Shown: positions 11,690 to 23,598, counted from the stretch's first letter. The stretch: DNA of 64,000 bases from Rapana venosa (GCA_028751875.1 CM054167.1:16931662-16995661); one strand, 5' to 3'. Program-made: numbers and translations. The notes: generated by a model from the letters alone, not told the origin.

Positions 11690-13040
11690 GTGTTTAAATT
11701 AAAAATAAACAAAACTTATGAAAACACACACACCCAAACAAATGCACACAAGCAAAACATGGGAACGCCACACTACATATTAACACCACCACGACAAAGC
11801 ACACCACATATACATCTTTCACCCTACCCTTCCCCACCCCTCCCCACTCACAGAGATGGATGCCAACTTCAAGGATCCCCGTTTTTCCTTGTATAAAGAA
11901 CTGACTTTGTTTGTCTTTTGCTCTTGTTGATGATTCTGACAGAAACCAGTCTTTCTTTTCCCTTTTGTGATAAAAACAAGGATCTACGAGCTTGATCCAG
12001 AGACGTGAATAAACAAAGCGGAAGGAGTCAGAGAGATGAGGGAAAGAGATGACATGAGCCGCCAAGTGGGAACATCTGAGGTGACCCCTGAGTTCGTTTG
12101 TTTGCCTAATATTACGAAGACAACAGTGAGAGAGACCCGAGAAGGGACGAAGGAAGAAAGGGAGAGATATAGAGGGAGAGAGAGAGAGAGAGAGAGAGAG
12201 TGAGATGAGAGGGGAGAGAAGAGAGAGAGAAAAGAGAAGAGAGAGAGGAAGAGAGAGAGAGAGTAAGGAGAGACAAAGACAGAGACAGCGAGAGAGTTCA
12301 AACAAAGAAACAGAGAAGAGGTATGTGGAGAAGGACGAACAGAGGAAAGTGAAAAGAGATGAGAAAGAGAGGAGAGAGAGAGAGGGGGATTAATAATATT
12401 ATTTTGGGGATGGCGTTTCGAAGTTTAACCCCAAAGGGGGAGAAGAGGGAGAATGTATGTGTTGGTTTACTTATTTTTATTATTATTTTGGGAATTTCCT
12501 ACTTTATTTTTTAATTTGTTTTTAATTCCTATACCCCAAAAAGGGGAAAAAGAATTTATTTAAAAATTTTTCCCCCTTTGGCTTTTTACATTTTATTTTT
12601 TTTTTTTAGGGGATTGATAACAAATGATTTTTTTTGGTTTTTTTTTAACCTGTCCCTTTTATTAAAAAACTAAAGAAAAAAGAAAATATAAAAAAAAGGT
12701 TTTGGGGCCTGTAATTACAATGCTTGTTTTAAAAAATTTTTTTAATTTGTCAGTTTGGTTTTTTTTCTTGTTTTTATGATTTTTTTCTTTTTCTTTTTCT
12801 GAGTGTTGTTTTGTGTATATTTTTTAAAGGATTAATAGAAATTTTTATAGAGAATAAAAAGGTCTAATAACCCTTTTTTATTTTATTTACAACCTTGTGT
12901 TTTTTAAAAAATGATAAAAAACCGTGGAAATTACTGGTTTTTTTTTTCTTGTGTTTTACCCTTTTTTCTTTTTTTTTTTCTTCACATTTTCCTCATTTAA
13001 AAGGGGAGTAGAGTGTTAGTTTTAGTTTTAGTTTTAAATT
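11690..13040 (+). repeat. Unit with 240-bp segment, GA tract and downstream sequence, blurred copy
   Basis: It contains the 240-bp segment (about 11905-12130), a (GA)n tract (12170-12385) and a T-rich downstream part (12400-13000). The same order recurs at 13480-15030, where the sequence looks normal. Shared anchors are CATACCCCAAAA-type, TAACAAAT, AATTTGTCAGTTTGG and TTTAA(A)GG. Many positions here have become homopolymer runs. Confidence 0.75.
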
Positions 13041-13084
13041 GTTAGTAGGGAGTAGTTGTGAGTTTGGGGAGTTGAGATTGAGGG

Positions 13085-13465
13085 GAAAGGAGATTCTTTG
13101 TTGACTGCCCTATATTGTTTGCTCTTTCTTTTGTTTCATTTTTCTTTTTCTTCAACTCTCTACGCTTGTCGCATAGTTGTAGGATGTTAGGTGTGACCCA
13201 TGGTTTTTTGACTGGTCGGTGTTTGCCAAGAAGCTCGCTTGCTGTTTCAGTCACTGGTGCATTGAAACTATTCGTCAGTGTATCTATGTCTGAGTCTATC
13301 ACAGTGAGTGCTGCAAACTTTCCACCTATCCTGCTTGAAAAATTTTTATCCCACTGGGTTTTTCAGCTTCTGAGGTTCAAATTTGATCCGGATGTGTTCC
13401 GCTTTGGTGACGTGTCGAAAGTCATCATTCACATGTCATGTTCACTCCCTATGTCTGGATAGGGA
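13085..13465 (-). pseudogene. RTE-type LINE internal fragment (end of endonuclease and linker)
   Basis: On the minus strand the translation contains IDSDIDTLTN, LLGKHRPVKK and DKRRELKKKKNETKERAN. These match, in order, the part of the long element at 62083-62420 that follows its SDHDLVM endonuclease motif. The equivalent of that motif here is damaged and includes a stop. Both ends are truncated. It is the same RTE-like family as the 61-64 kb element, inserted in the opposite orientation. Confidence 0.8.
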
Positions 13466-13594
13466 GTGTAGGTGTGATAAACACACTGTATTGAAAAAAA
13501 ACATAGACAAATTACACAAAGCACACATGACTTGCACACACATAACATACTTACACACGCACGCACGAGCCGCACAACACACCTATATATGAAA

Positions 13595-13710
13595 AAATCT
13601 GAGCGCTTGGTTTTTGCTTTACAAGTTCAGCGCTAAATTAAATTTCCATACATTATTATTATTAATATTATATTATTATTATTATGATTATTATATTAAC
13701 TTTATTAATA
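13595..13710 (-). mobile_element. Repeat H copy: ATT tract plus AGCGCT-containing segment
   Basis: Reverse complement shows an (AAT)n tract followed by a TTTAGCGCTGAA landmark, CTTGTAAAGCAAA and AAGCGCT. The same order is seen at 29700-29865 and 58212-58330. It interrupts the duplicated unit at 13.48-15.03 kb relative to its partner at 11.7-13.0 kb, so it inserted after, or was lost from, one copy. Confidence 0.65.
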
Positions 13711-13794
13711 AACAACTTTCACCACTACACCAAACCCTCATCCCCACACCCACTCACAGATCCACGACCAAGGCATCCAGTTTTTGCTGTATGT

Positions 13795-14211
13795 AATGAC
13801 GCTGATGATTTCGTTCTTTAGCTCTTGTGATGATTTCGACAGAACCATTCTTTCTTGTTGATAAATATATAGGATATACGAGCGTTGATCAGAGACTTTG
13901 AACTACACCAACCGAAACAGTCAGAGAGATGAGGATAGATGACAAGAGCCGCAAGTGGCAATCTAGATGACCCTCTGATTCGTTTGATTTGATATATTGA
14001 GAGAAACATGTGGAGAAGAACAAGACAGAGGCAGACAGGACAGGAGGAATAGATAAAGGGAGAGTAGAGAGAGGGGTGAGAGAAGAGGAACAGAGAGAGA
14101 GACAGGGAGAGACGCATGTGAGATCAGTCGAGAAGTCAAACAGAGAAACAGAGAAGCAGAGAGAGAAGAGAGGAGATGATAGAGAGAGAGAGAGAGGGAG
14201 AGAGAGAGAGA

Positions 14212-14243
<32 letters not shown>

Positions 14244-14267
14244 TAGTGTGAGAGAAGACAGACAGAA

Positions 14268-14341
<74 letters not shown>

Positions 14342-14371
14342 TATGTGTGAGAGACAGACAGACAGAAAAAC

Positions 14372-14416
<45 letters not shown>

Positions 14417-14437
14417 TGGAGGAGGAGAGGAAGAGAG

Positions 14438-14473
<36 letters not shown>

Positions 14474-15030
14474 GTGTGTGTTACTGTTAGTATTCATATT
14501 ATTTTTTGGTATATTGCTGCTAGCTTTTATTTTCATGATCAATTTGTTTGTAATCCTCCATACCCCAAAAGGGGTGAAAAGAATTAAATCTTGAATCTCT
14601 CCCTCTCTGGCTTCCTCCTCTACCATCTTTGATTACTTTTTTTCCAGGAGCACTTGCCATAACAAATCGATGATTATTTTGAATTTGTTTCTAAACCTGC
14701 CCTTGTATGTAAACAAACTACAGAAAAAAGCCAAATGATAAAAAAAGCGTTTTGGAGCAATGTAAGTTGAGCAATGCTATGTAAGGGAATTATTTGCTTT
14801 TAATTTGTCAGTTTGGTTTTTATTATTGTTGTATTTTATGATTTTTTTTTCAGGTTTTGCTTTTCTGCAGTGCTCTGTTTCTGCTTGGTATTACCGTTTT
14901 TCTTAAAGGGTTTAACTAGAAATTATAATAAGAGCAATCAAAAAGAGCCTAATAGACACAATTAAGTATTTTTTTAATTTGCAACCACTTTCGTTTGTTT
15001 TTTTAATGTAATACAATTACCTGCTGGCAA
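13795..15030 (+). repeat. Unit with 240-bp segment, GA tracts and downstream sequence, clean copy
   Basis: Conserved segment at 13795-14010, long interrupted (GA)n tracts at about 14035-14470, then non-coding downstream sequence to about 15030. It is the partner of 11.7-13.04 kb. Arg-Glu and Ser-Leu frames through the GA tract are spurious. Confidence 0.8.
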
Positions 15031-15104
15031 GCACTTACTCGGATTTTGTTAGAGCATCAATGTGTTTTACCTTGCATTTCTTCTTCTTTTTCTTCATTAT
15101 CATC

Positions 15105-15195
15105 ATCCTCATCAGTAGTAGTAGTAGTAGTAGTAGTCGTGGTGGTGGTGGTGATGGTGATGGTAGTAGTAGTAGTAATAGTAGTAGTAGTATTG
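15105..15195. repeat. GTA/GTG trinucleotide tract
   Basis: (AGT)n, (GGT)n, then (AGT)n. Simple-sequence tract with no gene. Confidence 0.92.
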
Positions 15196-15323
15196 TTGTC
15201 CTTATTTTTACCATTTTTTTGTCATTTTTATCCAATTATCATGATTATTCTTGCTATTAATATTATCATCATATGATTTATTCTATCAATAATGTTTTTA
15301 TTATTGTCATCAACATAAGAATA

Positions 15324-15660
15324 ATGAATGATCACTCATGTACCTTTTTTCTTTTTCCATCTAGTCCCTGTGTGCATGCATGTTTTCTAAAATATTTTTA
15401 TCCGTTTCTACCAACACCCAATGGCCTACTATCCCGAAAGGCAGATCAGGTTTTCAACGTGTACTCAAGATGTTCGAACTTGATACCTCAGTTTTTAGTC
15501 TCATCCTAAAATCGTTTTAAGGAATGGAGTCAGTATTGGTTTATATCCAGGGGGAAAATCCCCTCAAAATGAGGGTTGGGGAGGGGGAGGGTCTCAGGGC
15601 TGGTCGGACCTGGACCGTCAGATCATGAGCTCAACGCTCTAACCACTAGGCCACACTGTT
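15324..15660 (-). mobile_element. SINE-B copy, minus strand
   Basis: Landmarks run in reverse: ATGATCACTCATGTACC, CCCTGTGTGCATGC, CGTGTACTCAAGATGTTC, TAGTCTCATCC, and at the right end CTCTAACCACTAGGC, the complement of the tRNA-like A box. The B-box region is decayed. Confidence 0.82.
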
Positions 15661-16064
15661 CGTTGGGTAATCTCACAGCAAATAAAACTATTTATTCCTT
15701 TAACGTTTGTTTTGGGGTATTTTTTGTTCACGATGTGTAAAGTAACATAGTTCAAAAGCATGAATTTGTGTTTGCTTGGGTTTTGTTTTCTTGTGTTAAA
15801 GTTGAATCTTTGATAAATCATTTTTAAAATGATTGAGAAGTTGAGAGGGGTTACCTGCACTTATTTTCTCCCACTATTTCATCACTATGACTGTTTTATT
15901 TTCTTTTAAGTTTTTAAGTTTTGAGAGAAATGTTATTTCATGTCCGGTTTTTTGTATGGTGTTTTTATTTTCCATTTTTCTTAATGTTTTTTTTCGGACT
16001 GGTGAACATTTTTTATGTTGTTTTTCTTTATACTTGATGTTGATAAAAACAAAATAGAGATTAG

Positions 16065-16275
16065 AATAGAATAAGAAAGAAAGAAACATAAAGACAGAAA
16101 GAAAAAGACAGAAAGAAAAAAAAGAAGAAACAAACAAACAAACAAAACCAAAAAAAGAACCGAAAGAAAACAAAGAAAGAAACAACAGAAAATAAAAACA
16201 CAAAGAAAACCAAACAAAAGAAACCAGAAAGAAACAGAAAGAATAAAAACAAGCAAGCAAGAAAGAAAGATCCAT
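16065..16275. repeat. A-rich GAAA/CAAA tract
   Basis: Interrupted (GAAA)n/(CAAA)n. Complementary Phe/Leu/Cys frames are translated repeat. Confidence 0.85.
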
Positions 16276-16570
16276 AGAAAGGAGGAAAGCAACAGAAAGC
16301 ACAGGCCATCACAGTTCAGGCACAGCGATCGCGTGTCATCAGTACAGTGGCCCTAGCAAGGGCTATAAGGGTTTGTTTACCTTACATCAACCTTTCTCAC
16401 CTCTTCATCACCAATTGTCTGTGTTCGTGTGCTTCCTCACAGATTTTCTGTCAAGACAATTCCCTTTTCCATTTTCTTGTTTATCTGGACATTATGCAAT
16501 CAATCATGTTCGAAGAAACACGCATATCATATTTGTAGATCAAGGTCTGCACACACGCCCATATACATGT
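16276..16570. other. Unassigned sequence
   Basis: Single-copy-looking DNA between simple repeats. Frames of about 60-117 codons end in microsatellite translation and show no domain. Confidence 0.4.
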
Positions 16571-16571
16571 G

Positions 16572-17255
<684 letters not shown>

Positions 17256-17261
17256 TTAAAG

Positions 17262-17374
17262 TGCACGTGTGTGTGTGTGTGCTTGTGAGTGTGGTGTGTG
17301 TGTGTGTGTTTGTTTCTGTTTGTGTGTGGTGTTCTTATGTGTATGTCTATCTATCCATCTATTTATCTATCTAT

Positions 17375-17460
<86 letters not shown>

Positions 17461-17494
17461 ATATATATATATATATATATTATAATATATATAT

Positions 17495-17537
<43 letters not shown>

Positions 17538-17540
17538 CTG
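17262..17540. repeat. TG, CTAT, CT and TA microsatellite cluster
   Basis: Four simple-sequence types in series, with a long (CT)n at about 17377-17457 running directly into (TA)n with phase slips. Confidence 0.96.
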
Positions 17541-17689
17541 AGACAAAAGAGTGAGGAAAAACAAGTGCAGGTAACCAGTTACAACTTCATTCTCATCATA
17601 AAACTAATTTTTGTCCAAGACTCGAAAAAAAAAAAATAAAATAAAATAAAATAAAAGAGGTCACTACAGGATAAAACTTTGGAGGCAGT

Positions 17690-17702
17690 GTGTGTGTGTG
17701 TG

Positions 17703-17787
<85 letters not shown>

Positions 17788-17790
17788 ATA
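17690..17790. repeat. TG then GA microsatellite
   Basis: Short (TG)n followed by (GA)n with one GAG interruption. Confidence 0.93.
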
Positions 17791-17929
17791 ACAAACCTTT
17801 GAGAGAGAATGAACAATGAACAATAAAGAATGAATAAATTGTGCAAATAGATGTTTATAGAATGGTCATAACTACAGCCTGTTTTCTTTCAGCCCTCTGG
17901 GAAAAAAGAACCAAATAAACCAAACAAAA

Positions 17930-18035
17930 GTAATGACAGAGAGACACACACAAACAGACAGACAAGACAGACAGGCAGACAGACAGGCAAACAGGCAGAT
18001 ACAGACAGCCAGAAAGAAAGGAAGAACAGGGACAC
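17930..18035. repeat. ACAG-rich tract
   Basis: Interrupted (ACAG)n and GAAA steps, the complement of the CTGT repeats found elsewhere in the window. Confidence 0.8.
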
Positions 18036-18239
18036 CATGATGTTGGCTTGGTTGATAAAGAAAAGCAAACAAGGAAAGAAGAAAGGAAAACAGCTGAGGT
18101 AAGAGAAATGGGTGTTAAGCAAACGCAGCCCTTCAATCGTCTGCTAATTCAATCCCTTCAAGACATGCAATCGATTGCCTGTAAACAGTCTTTCAAACGC
18201 TTCTATTAGGGCTGTATCATTGCTCCACACAAGTTCACA

Positions 18240-18505
18240 GGCAATTAAAGAAGAAAAAGAAAGAAAACAAAAACTTTGAAGAAGACATAGAAGAGATGAA
18301 AAAAAATAATTCGTCGAAGAGGAATACTTTGAAGACTTAGGGGAAGACTTAGAAGAAGAAGAAGAAGAAGAAGAAGAAGAAGAAGAAGAAGAAGAAGAAG
18401 AAGAAGAAGAAGAAGAAGAAGAAGAAGAAGAAAGAAGAAGAAGAAGACTTAGAAGAAGAAGAATTGAGAAGAAGAAGAAGAAAAAGAAGAAAAAGAAGAA
18501 AAATT
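18240..18505. repeat. GAA trinucleotide expansion
   Basis: Purine-only (GAA)n with its longest clean stretch at about 18353-18431, followed by interrupted GAA/AAG. Long GAA tracts can form triplex DNA. Some SINE families here also end in GAA-rich tails. Confidence 0.95.
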
Positions 18506-18724
18506 TCTCTTATGTTTTCCATCAAGTACGTCTGCTATTGTAAGTGAGGAGGATAGCGCTAGCATGCCTAGCATGCACCCTGTTACCTGGAGAGGGACAG
18601 ACTCCGCCATGTCCAGTTTGCTTAAGACACAGCACTGCCTGACATTTAAAATAAAAATGTCAGCGTAGGGCTCCGAGGATTGGTCATTGAGTTAACTAAG
18701 AAAGAAGAGAAGCCACTGTTCATG

Positions 18725-18870
18725 TGATCTTCTTCTTCTTCTTCTTTCAACGCTCAGACAGCATTTATTGTTGACTCTTATATGAGCGAATGATTATGTG
18801 TTGCGCTGCCGTTAAGCGCCTGACAAAGTCGGGCCCTGCAAATCCAACTTTGGCGCTGGAGAGAATTGTT
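18725..18870 (-). mobile_element. Repeat G, SINE-like 3' end with GAA tail
   Basis: On the minus strand it reads GCGCTTAACGGCAGCGCAAC, ATTCGCTCATAT, GCTGTCTGAGCGTTG, then a (GAA)n tail at the left edge. The same order is on the plus strand at about 33215-33360. The oligo-GAA end suggests a reverse-transcribed element. No tRNA head was identified. Confidence 0.65.
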
Positions 18871-19079
18871 ATATATGATTTTTTCAGTCTTTCTGTAACA
18901 AAAAAGCAGTTGAATGGACCAAGAAGGCATAAAACAGACAAGAAAGAGATGACAGGAAGAAAAGGAATAAGGCAGAAACAAAGAGAGGGGAAAAGGTGGA
19001 ATTCCTGGCACAGAATTTCGAGAAGGTGGGGATGCTATTTATACTGACAGGTCCCCACGGCGGGGTGCACTTGTTGAGC

Positions 19080-19560
19080 TAATGTCTCTCTGTCTGCATG
19101 TCTGCCTGTTTGCCTGCCTGTCTCTCTATTTGTCTATCTCTCCGTCTGCTTGCCTGTCTGTCTATCTCCCTGCCTACCTGCCGGTCTGCCTGCCTGCCTG
19201 CCTGCCTGTCAGTCTGCCTGCCTGCCTGTCTGCCTCTCTGCCTGTCTGCCTGCATCTCTCTGTCTGCCTGCTTTGCCTGCCTGCCTGTCAGTCTGCCTGC
19301 CTGCTTGCCTGCCTCTCTGTCTGTCTGTCTGCCTCTCTGCCTGTTTGTCTGCATCTCTCTGTCTGCCTGCTTGCCTGTCTATCCTTTCAGTCTGTCTGTC
19401 TTTCTACCTGCTTGTCTGCCGATCTGTCTGTCTCCCTGCCTGCCTGCCTGCCTTCCTGTCTGTCTGTCTGCTTTCCTGTCTGTCTGTCTGTCTGCCTAGG
19501 TCTGACTGTCTGCCTGTGTATATATCAGTTGGTTTTTCCCTCCCTTTTTTCTAACCCTGT
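19080..19560 (+). repeat. CTGC/CTGT tetranucleotide array
   Basis: About 480 bases of (CTGC)n and (CTGT)n with CTCT interruptions. All three forward frames stay open because no unit variant creates a stop. This gives Cys-Leu-Ser-Val-type pseudo-proteins of up to 170 codons. Confidence 0.95.
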
Positions 19561-19629
19561 CTCTCTGTCTTTTGTGCACTTCTGCATCCCTGTCTGACAT
19601 TGTCTCTTCATTTTTATGTTTCTTTACCC

Positions 19630-19630
19630 C

Positions 19631-19675
<45 letters not shown>

Positions 19676-19915
19676 TCTCTCTCTCTCTTTCCTTTTCTCT
19701 CCCTCCCTCCTCCTGTGTGTTTATGTGTGTGCGTGCGTGCGTAGCATGCGCGCCTGCGTGCGTGCGTGCGCGTGCGCGCGCGCGCGCACGTGGTGTGTGT
19801 GTGTGTGTGTGTGTGTGTGTGACTCTGTTTCTATTTCTCTCTGTACTTTTCTCTGTTTCGGTCTCCCTCTGTCTCTCTGTTGCTTTCTTTCTCAGTCTCC
19901 GTCTCCCTGTCTCTC

Positions 19916-19969
<54 letters not shown>

Positions 19970-19975
19970 CTTTCC
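19630..19975. repeat. CT, GT/GC and CTGT microsatellite cluster
   Basis: (CT)n, then (TG)n with an alternating GCGC core at about 19745-19790 (strict purine-pyrimidine alternation), then (CTGT)n. Confidence 0.95.
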
Positions 19976-20254
19976 CTCCCCACCCCTCCACCCTCTCCCT
20001 GTCCTAACTTGCGAGCCTAATTAAATAGAAACAAAGCCAGTAGAACTTTTAAACTAAAAACTTCTTTTACGCAGGGGGCAAGAGGAACAGACGATTTACA
20101 GGGCCTTTGAAAGTCAATGCAGCGCAGTGACAGACAGCAGCAGACAGCAAAGAGCCACTGGCTGGTGGGCATTAGGTGTGGATGCATTTTGCAGGCAGGG
20201 CCCTGGGCAGCAGGGCAGATTGATGAGCAGCAAACTGACCTCTGCCACTTCTCC

Positions 20255-20693
20255 TTGTCCAGCCTGACGTGACATCACGTGGGTGTGGACATCGGTAGCC
20301 TGGTTGGTCAGCCTGGTCTGCCTGTCTGTCTGCCTGTCTGTCTGCCTGTCTGTCTGTCTCTGTATCTGACTGTGTCTGACGTTACATCATGTAGGTGTGG
20401 ATATTGGTGGACTTGTCAGCCTGGTCTGTCTGTCTGTCTGTCTGTCTGCTGTCTGTCTGTCTCTGTATCTGACTGTCTCTGACGTTACATCACGTGGGTG
20501 TGGATATTGGTAGCCTGGTTGGTCAGCCTGGTCTGTCTGTCTGTCTGTCTCTCTGTCTGCCTGCCTGTCTGTTTGCTGTCTGTCTGTCTGTCTGTCCGTC
20601 TGCCTGTCTGTCTGTCTGTCTGTCTGTCTCTGTATCTGACTGTGTCCGACGTTACATCATGTGGGTGTGGATATCGGTGGACTTGTCAGCCTC

Positions 20694-20729
<36 letters not shown>

Positions 20730-21100
20730 GCCTGTCTGTCTGTCTGTCTGTCTCTGACTGTCTCTGATGTTACATCACGTGGGTGTGGATATTGTTAGAC
20801 TGGTCTGCTGGTCTTTCTGTCTGCCTGCCTGCCTGTCTGTCTGTCTGTCTCTGTGTCTGACTGTGTCTGACGTTACATCACGTGGGTGTGGATATTGGTG
20901 GACTTGTCAGCCTGGACTGTCTGTCTGCTGTTTGTCTGTCTCTGTATCTGACTGTCTCTGACGTTACATCACGTGGGTGTGATATCGGTATACTGGTCTG
21001 CCTGGTCTTTCTGTCTGCGCGCCTGTCTGTCTGTCTGTCTCTGTATCTGACTGTCTCTGACGTGACATCACGTGGGTGTGGATATCGGTAGCCTGGTCAG
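20255..21100 (+). repeat. Higher-order repeat: conserved block plus variable CTGT tract (8 units)
   Basis: Eight copies of a conserved block, GACGTTACATCACGTGGGTG followed by a TGGATATYGGTR-like stretch, begin near 20263, 20371, 20481, 20649, 20766, 20868, 20960 and 21059. They are separated by 40-110 bases of (CTGT)n and TCTGACTGT. The CACGTG hexamer survives in six of eight copies. Unit spacing runs from about 92 to 168 bases, almost entirely from CTGT length. Non-coding. Confidence 0.92.
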
Positions 21101-21895
21101 TCATGCCTGCTAGCAAAACAATGCTGAAGGTCATTCCTCTTAAGAAACCCAAATACGTAATTATACATCCCTCATAGTTATATCATGACCATAGGCTGTA
21201 GGAATTATCGTAGAAAAGGCTGGATTTGTGCAGTAATAAGCAACACAAATACAACTTTTCCTCAATCTGAGATGTTTATATTATGCTTTATATTTTCGAT
21301 AAGCACTTTTTGCATTAACTGAAAACCTTTAGTGTCTTTGGTAATTTTAAAAAGGCATTTGAGGGTGTGTGCTGTGAGTTTCACAGGTCTATACAAAGAA
21401 GTATATAATTAGACAACATGGGCCAGAGCATGAATTATTCACTGTCATCACAATGACACACCTAAATACATGGTAAGAGCAACAGCACACTTAATGGTAA
21501 CATTGCACACCACTATCAGATTACATACCACACATTAAACGGTCTGTAAAAGGGTGTTTCCATACTTCCATAGGTGTACACCAAGGTAGGCCTTCTGTCA
21601 CCCATACTTTACAAAAGCATTGTTGAAGAGCATGATAAATCACGCCCTTTCAAGGGATTTAGGACCCAGTGTTAGAGGAGGCTGTACAATCCAGAACAAT
21701 ACCATGTCAACCTCTTTAAAGTTTCTTTTGTGAGATATGTTTCTGCTTTATCTTGGACAATAGTGGTTGTCCCTTGTTTTGAGCTTGTTAGGTCTTTCAC
21801 AAGCTGGAAAGCTTTTTTGCTGTTGTTATTCTGCAGGTTTTCTTCAAAACCTTGGCATTGTTATTCAATCCATGTCTCCCTTGCCTTTGTCATGC
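21101..21895. other. Unassigned sequence
   Basis: Single-copy-looking AT-rich DNA with no recognised repeat or gene. Confidence 0.5.
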
Positions 21896-21897
21896 CT

Positions 21898-22012
21898 TTG
21901 GAGTGGAGTGGACCAGATCAAAATGGAACGGAGTGGAGTGGAGTGGATTGGGTGGATTGGGGTGGATTGGGGTGGATTGGAGTGGACTGGAGTGGACTGG
22001 AGTGGAGTAGGG
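21898..22012 (+). repeat. GGAGT/GGATTGGGGT minisatellite
   Basis: Degenerate pentamer/decamer repeat (GGAGT, GGATT, GGACT) over about 115 bases, strongly G-rich on this strand. Confidence 0.88.
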
Positions 22013-22924
22013 TATAATTTTCACGACCTTCAGTATCACTTTAAAAAGCCAAACTGCCAGCCTTTCAATCCTTTGGTTACTATATGCATGCCTTTCTGTA
22101 TGTATTTGTTTTGTTTCTTTGTATCTTATAATGTTATCTTCTGCATATATGTTGGCGTGATGTGTTACAATTGTGTGCTTTTTTGCAGATACACAAGCGT
22201 ACCCGGTGCAAATACATACTTTTCTGTGCTTATTTCTCTTGTCACTTTTACCCATTTGATTGAAATAAATGGAGAAAGATAAGAAACTACAAAACAGATT
22301 ATTTCCAGACTAAATTTCCCAAGGCAAGAGATAACATTCTCACGTAAATGCAAACACGTTATTCTTTTCAAGAATAAATTTCACAAAGCGGGAAATAAAA
22401 TGTTATTATTCTAACATATGCAAATACGTGCATTGAAAAAAAAGTTCTTAAACTTAAAAGAACTTTGAAATATGGAGAGGATCTATACATAACCTTGTTA
22501 AAGCCGTCTGCAAATTCATGAGAAGGAACAAATCATTGAAATGACATCAGCAGGAAGGTTGCTTAATAGGGAAAAAACATAAAAAAACAACAGTTCCACA
22601 ATTATATGAACAATGAAACAAGCAAACGAATGTTAAGTATAATTTAAGGATGGAGCATGTTTTGCCATTCTTTAAATAATTGCTGGTTTGTTTGTTTGTT
22701 TTGTCTGTTTACCACAATAATATGAACAATTAAACAAACAAACAAAAAGCAACATATTTTAAGTGTGAAATGAGGATGGAGTATGTTTTCCTGTTGTTTA
22801 AATGATGATTTGTTTGCTGTTTGTTTGTTTGGTTGGTTGGTTTGCTGGTTGTTTGTTTGCTGTTTGTTTTTTTTTTTACGGGTGTCTTGGTCTATGTGTG
22901 TTTTCTTTTCACTGGAGGTAGTCA
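22013..22924. other. Unassigned AT-rich sequence with TTTG tract
   Basis: No gene. Two (TTTG)n/(TTTGC)n stretches lie near 22683-22705 and 22818-22880. Confidence 0.5.
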
Positions 22925-23590
22925 GCTAAAATTTACATGAACGGCCAACAACTGGAGGAGGTAGACGCTTTTAAATACCTCGGCGCTACACTCACAAAGG
23001 ACGGGCGATCGACGACAGAAATCAAAGTCAGAATAGCCATGGCAACATCTTCCATGACAAAACTCACCACCATATGGAAAAGTAAAGAGATCAGTTTCCC
23101 AATCAAACTAAAGCTCTACAAAGCCCTAATTCAGTCGATCCTGCTGTACGGAAGTGAAACCTGGACATTGACTGCTGAAACAGCAAAGCGAATCCAGTCA
23201 TTCGAAACAAAATGCCATAGAAAACTACTGGGCATATCCTGGAGAGAACGAAAGACCAATGAATTTGTCAAGAGTCAAATAACACGGCTGGCAGGTCTAC
23301 AGGAACCCTTCTCACCATCGTCAAGAAGAAAAGCTGACATGGTTCGGCCACGTCACCCGCCACAACACTCTGCCCAAAACAGTACTGCAGGGAACACTCG
23401 AAGGTGGCAGAAGGAGGGGAAGACAGAACAAGTCATGGATGGACAACATCAGAGAATGGACCAGGATGAATGACTCGGCACTACTGCGCAGAGCCGAGGA
23501 CCGAGATGGATGGAGGAGGCTTACCACAGCATCGTCTTTCATGTCTCCCCCACGACCGCCAAGGTCACGGGTCTGATGATGATGATGAGT
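22925..23590 (+). pseudogene. RTE-type LINE 3' end, C-terminal region of reverse transcriptase polyprotein
   Basis: The first open part encodes MNGQQLEEVDAFKYLGATL (from 22937), KLYKALIQSILLYGSETWTL (about 23110-23170) and CHRKLLGISWRE. A frameshift near 23308 moves the rest to another frame, where KLTWFGHVTRHN, LEGGRRRGRQNKSWMDNI, EDRDGWRRL and SPPRPPRSRV end at a TGA (23574-23576). These are conserved elements downstream of the RT catalytic core. The catalytic core itself is absent, so this is a 5'-truncated insertion. It ends in (TGA)n, a 3' end typical of RTE elements. Its sequence differs from the 61-64 kb element, so it is a second RTE lineage. Confidence 0.85.
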
Positions 23591-23598
23591 CGGTTGTA

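Noticed and set aside
19082..19597. Overlapping Cys/Leu/Ser frames
   Set aside because: All three frames of a CTGC/CTGT array are open. No non-repetitive domain.
22937..23473. Intact host gene
   Set aside because: The domain order is that of an RTE polyprotein C-terminus, with a frame shift and a TGA-repeat 3' end, so it is a 5'-truncated retrotransposon.
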